A DNA stretch of 5,369 nucleotides from an uncultured Methanomassiliicoccales archaeon (GTDB taxonomy: Archaea; Thermoplasmatota; Thermoplasmata; SG8-5). A program made the position numbers and the translations under genes. The stretch covers positions 1-5,369 of the forward strand of contig CALKWP010000136.1 of NCBI GenBank assembly GCA_938004075.1, in the 5' to 3' direction. Below the pieces are notes generated by a model. The model saw only the letters and a program-made list of their open reading frames with translations. It had not been told where the DNA came from and searched no databases. This document shows positions 4,573 to 5,369 of this stretch, piece by piece (positions within the stretch are counted from its first letter, which is position 1; each line of letters begins with the position of its first letter).

Positions 4573-5369
4573 ATGGTCGCATCAAAAAAGCAGTTGGCCG
4601 TAAGAGTCGTTGGGGTGGTATTAGTCGCAACCATGGTGGCCTTCGCCTGGCTATCGCCTTTTGATACCCATGCAAACGAACAAGTGGATGCAGGGCTAAA
4701 ACGAGCGGTAGCAACGTATGCGACGGCACGGATACTTAACGGGGTGATTTCGGTTGTTCAAGGAACCGAAATCTCTGCAGCGCCTGCTGGAGTTGGCATG
4801 ACCTTTACTCCAGGGCAGCTGTTGGACCCCCTGAACGATTTGGTGGAGCAGTTTTCCCACGTGATGCTGATTGCCATGGTGGCTTTTGGCGTTGAAAAGG
4901 TGCTTCTGACCGTGGGGGCATCGTGGATGATTTCGTTGACCTTGTCCCTGGTTGCAGCGACATGGGGCACGCTATATTTGCTTGGGTTGGACTGGCCACG
5001 TTGGCTGGGAAGACTTCTGTTGGTTCTTCTTATTACACGGTTCGCGATGCCTGTAGCGCTCATCGGAACTGATATGGTCTTTCAGCGCTTTATGGCGGCA
5101 GACTACCAAGAGAGCCAAGCGGTGCTCTTGGCTGTCCAGGGGGAGGCTAGCCAACTAGGAACTTCCTCGCAAGGCTCAGCGGACAAGCAGGGACTCTGGG
5201 ATAGATTAAAAAGTACAACGGTGGATGCTTTCTCAGAAGCCCGCTCACGTTTGGAAAGCTTAAAGATGTCGGCCGAAAAGGCGGTCGAACGAATCATCAA
5301 GTTGATGGTGATATTCGTCCTTGAAACTATCGTTTTCCCGATTCTCTTTATCTGGTTACTACTCAGTGT
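4573..5369 (+). CDS. multi-spanning membrane protein, partial (3' end beyond window), unknown function
   Basis: The frame is open from ATG 4573 to the window edge (265 whole codons) with no stop. The N-terminal hydrophobic segment (about 8-28) is a signal anchor or uncleaved signal peptide. After a loop (30-92), containing FTPGQLLDPLNDLVEQFS (78-95), come three close TM helices at about 95-112, 115-137 and 146-166. A hydrophilic, Gln/Ser-rich region with helical repeats (172-240, including LESLKMSAEKAVERIIK) follows, and then a further TM segment (about 242-265) running into the edge. The PGxxLDPxNDLVExFS block looks like the conserved core of a membrane-protein family that I cannot name. It follows the two-TM protein by 21 nt with its own ribosome binding site, so the two products may form an inner-membrane complex. 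Coding quality is clear; the function is unknown. Confidence 0.85.
   Translation, partial: MVASKKQLAVRVVGVVLVATMVAFAWLSPFDTHANEQVDAGLKRAVATYATARILNGVISVVQGTEISAAPAGVGMTFTPGQLLDPLNDLVEQFSHVMLIAMVAFGVEKVLLTVGASWMISLTLSLVAATWGTLYLLGLDWPRWLGRLLLVLLITRFAMPVALIGTDMVFQRFMAADYQESQAVLLAVQGEASQLGTSSQGSADKQGLWDRLKSTTVDAFSEARSRLESLKMSAEKAVERIIKLMVIFVLETIVFPILFIWLLLS

Noticed and set aside
1..5369. CRISPR array, tRNA, rRNA or insertion sequence
   Set aside because: No regularly spaced direct repeats, no tRNA-like cloverleaf sequence, and no transposase motif or terminal inverted repeat pair was seen on either strand.

Overview
This window looks like an accessory stretch of a bacterial chromosome or plasmid, most likely from a proteobacterium. 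That assignment rests only on the style of the sequence: G+C near one half by eye, ordinary Shine-Dalgarno sites, and small orphan genes of types common in proteobacterial islands. No rRNA, tRNA, transposase, integrase or housekeeping gene is visible, so the species cannot be named.

Layout. (1) Positions 1-61 may hold the last codons of a gene entering from the left. (2) Positions 239-1702 carry three plus-strand genes: two small soluble proteins of unknown function (97 and 128 aa) and a glycine/alanine-rich, strongly hydrophobic protein (163 aa). Short perfect palindromes lie between the second and third. (3) Positions 1703-1888 separate two convergent genes and hold a nested inverted repeat of roughly 100 nt, probably a terminator or structured element, plus a weak resemblance to an integron attC half-site at the end of the hydrophobic gene. 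(4) Positions 3582-1889 (minus strand) form a probable three-gene operon: a helical HEPN-like/DUF6988-like protein, an unnamed 97-aa protein, and a DUF429 protein with an RNase H-like fold. (5) Diverging from that operon, positions 3718-5369 (plus strand) hold two membrane-protein genes, the second cut by the window end.

How the genes may work together. The minus-strand operon joins a probable nuclease-fold protein (DUF429) with a HEPN-like helical protein, a combination that would fit a defence or toxin-antitoxin module. This is inference from family types and gene order, since no known named system is recognised. The divergent pair (a two-TM protein with a long helical extracytoplasmic domain, then a multi-spanning protein) probably makes an envelope complex. 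Whether it is tied to the minus-strand operon or is merely adjacent cannot be told from this window.
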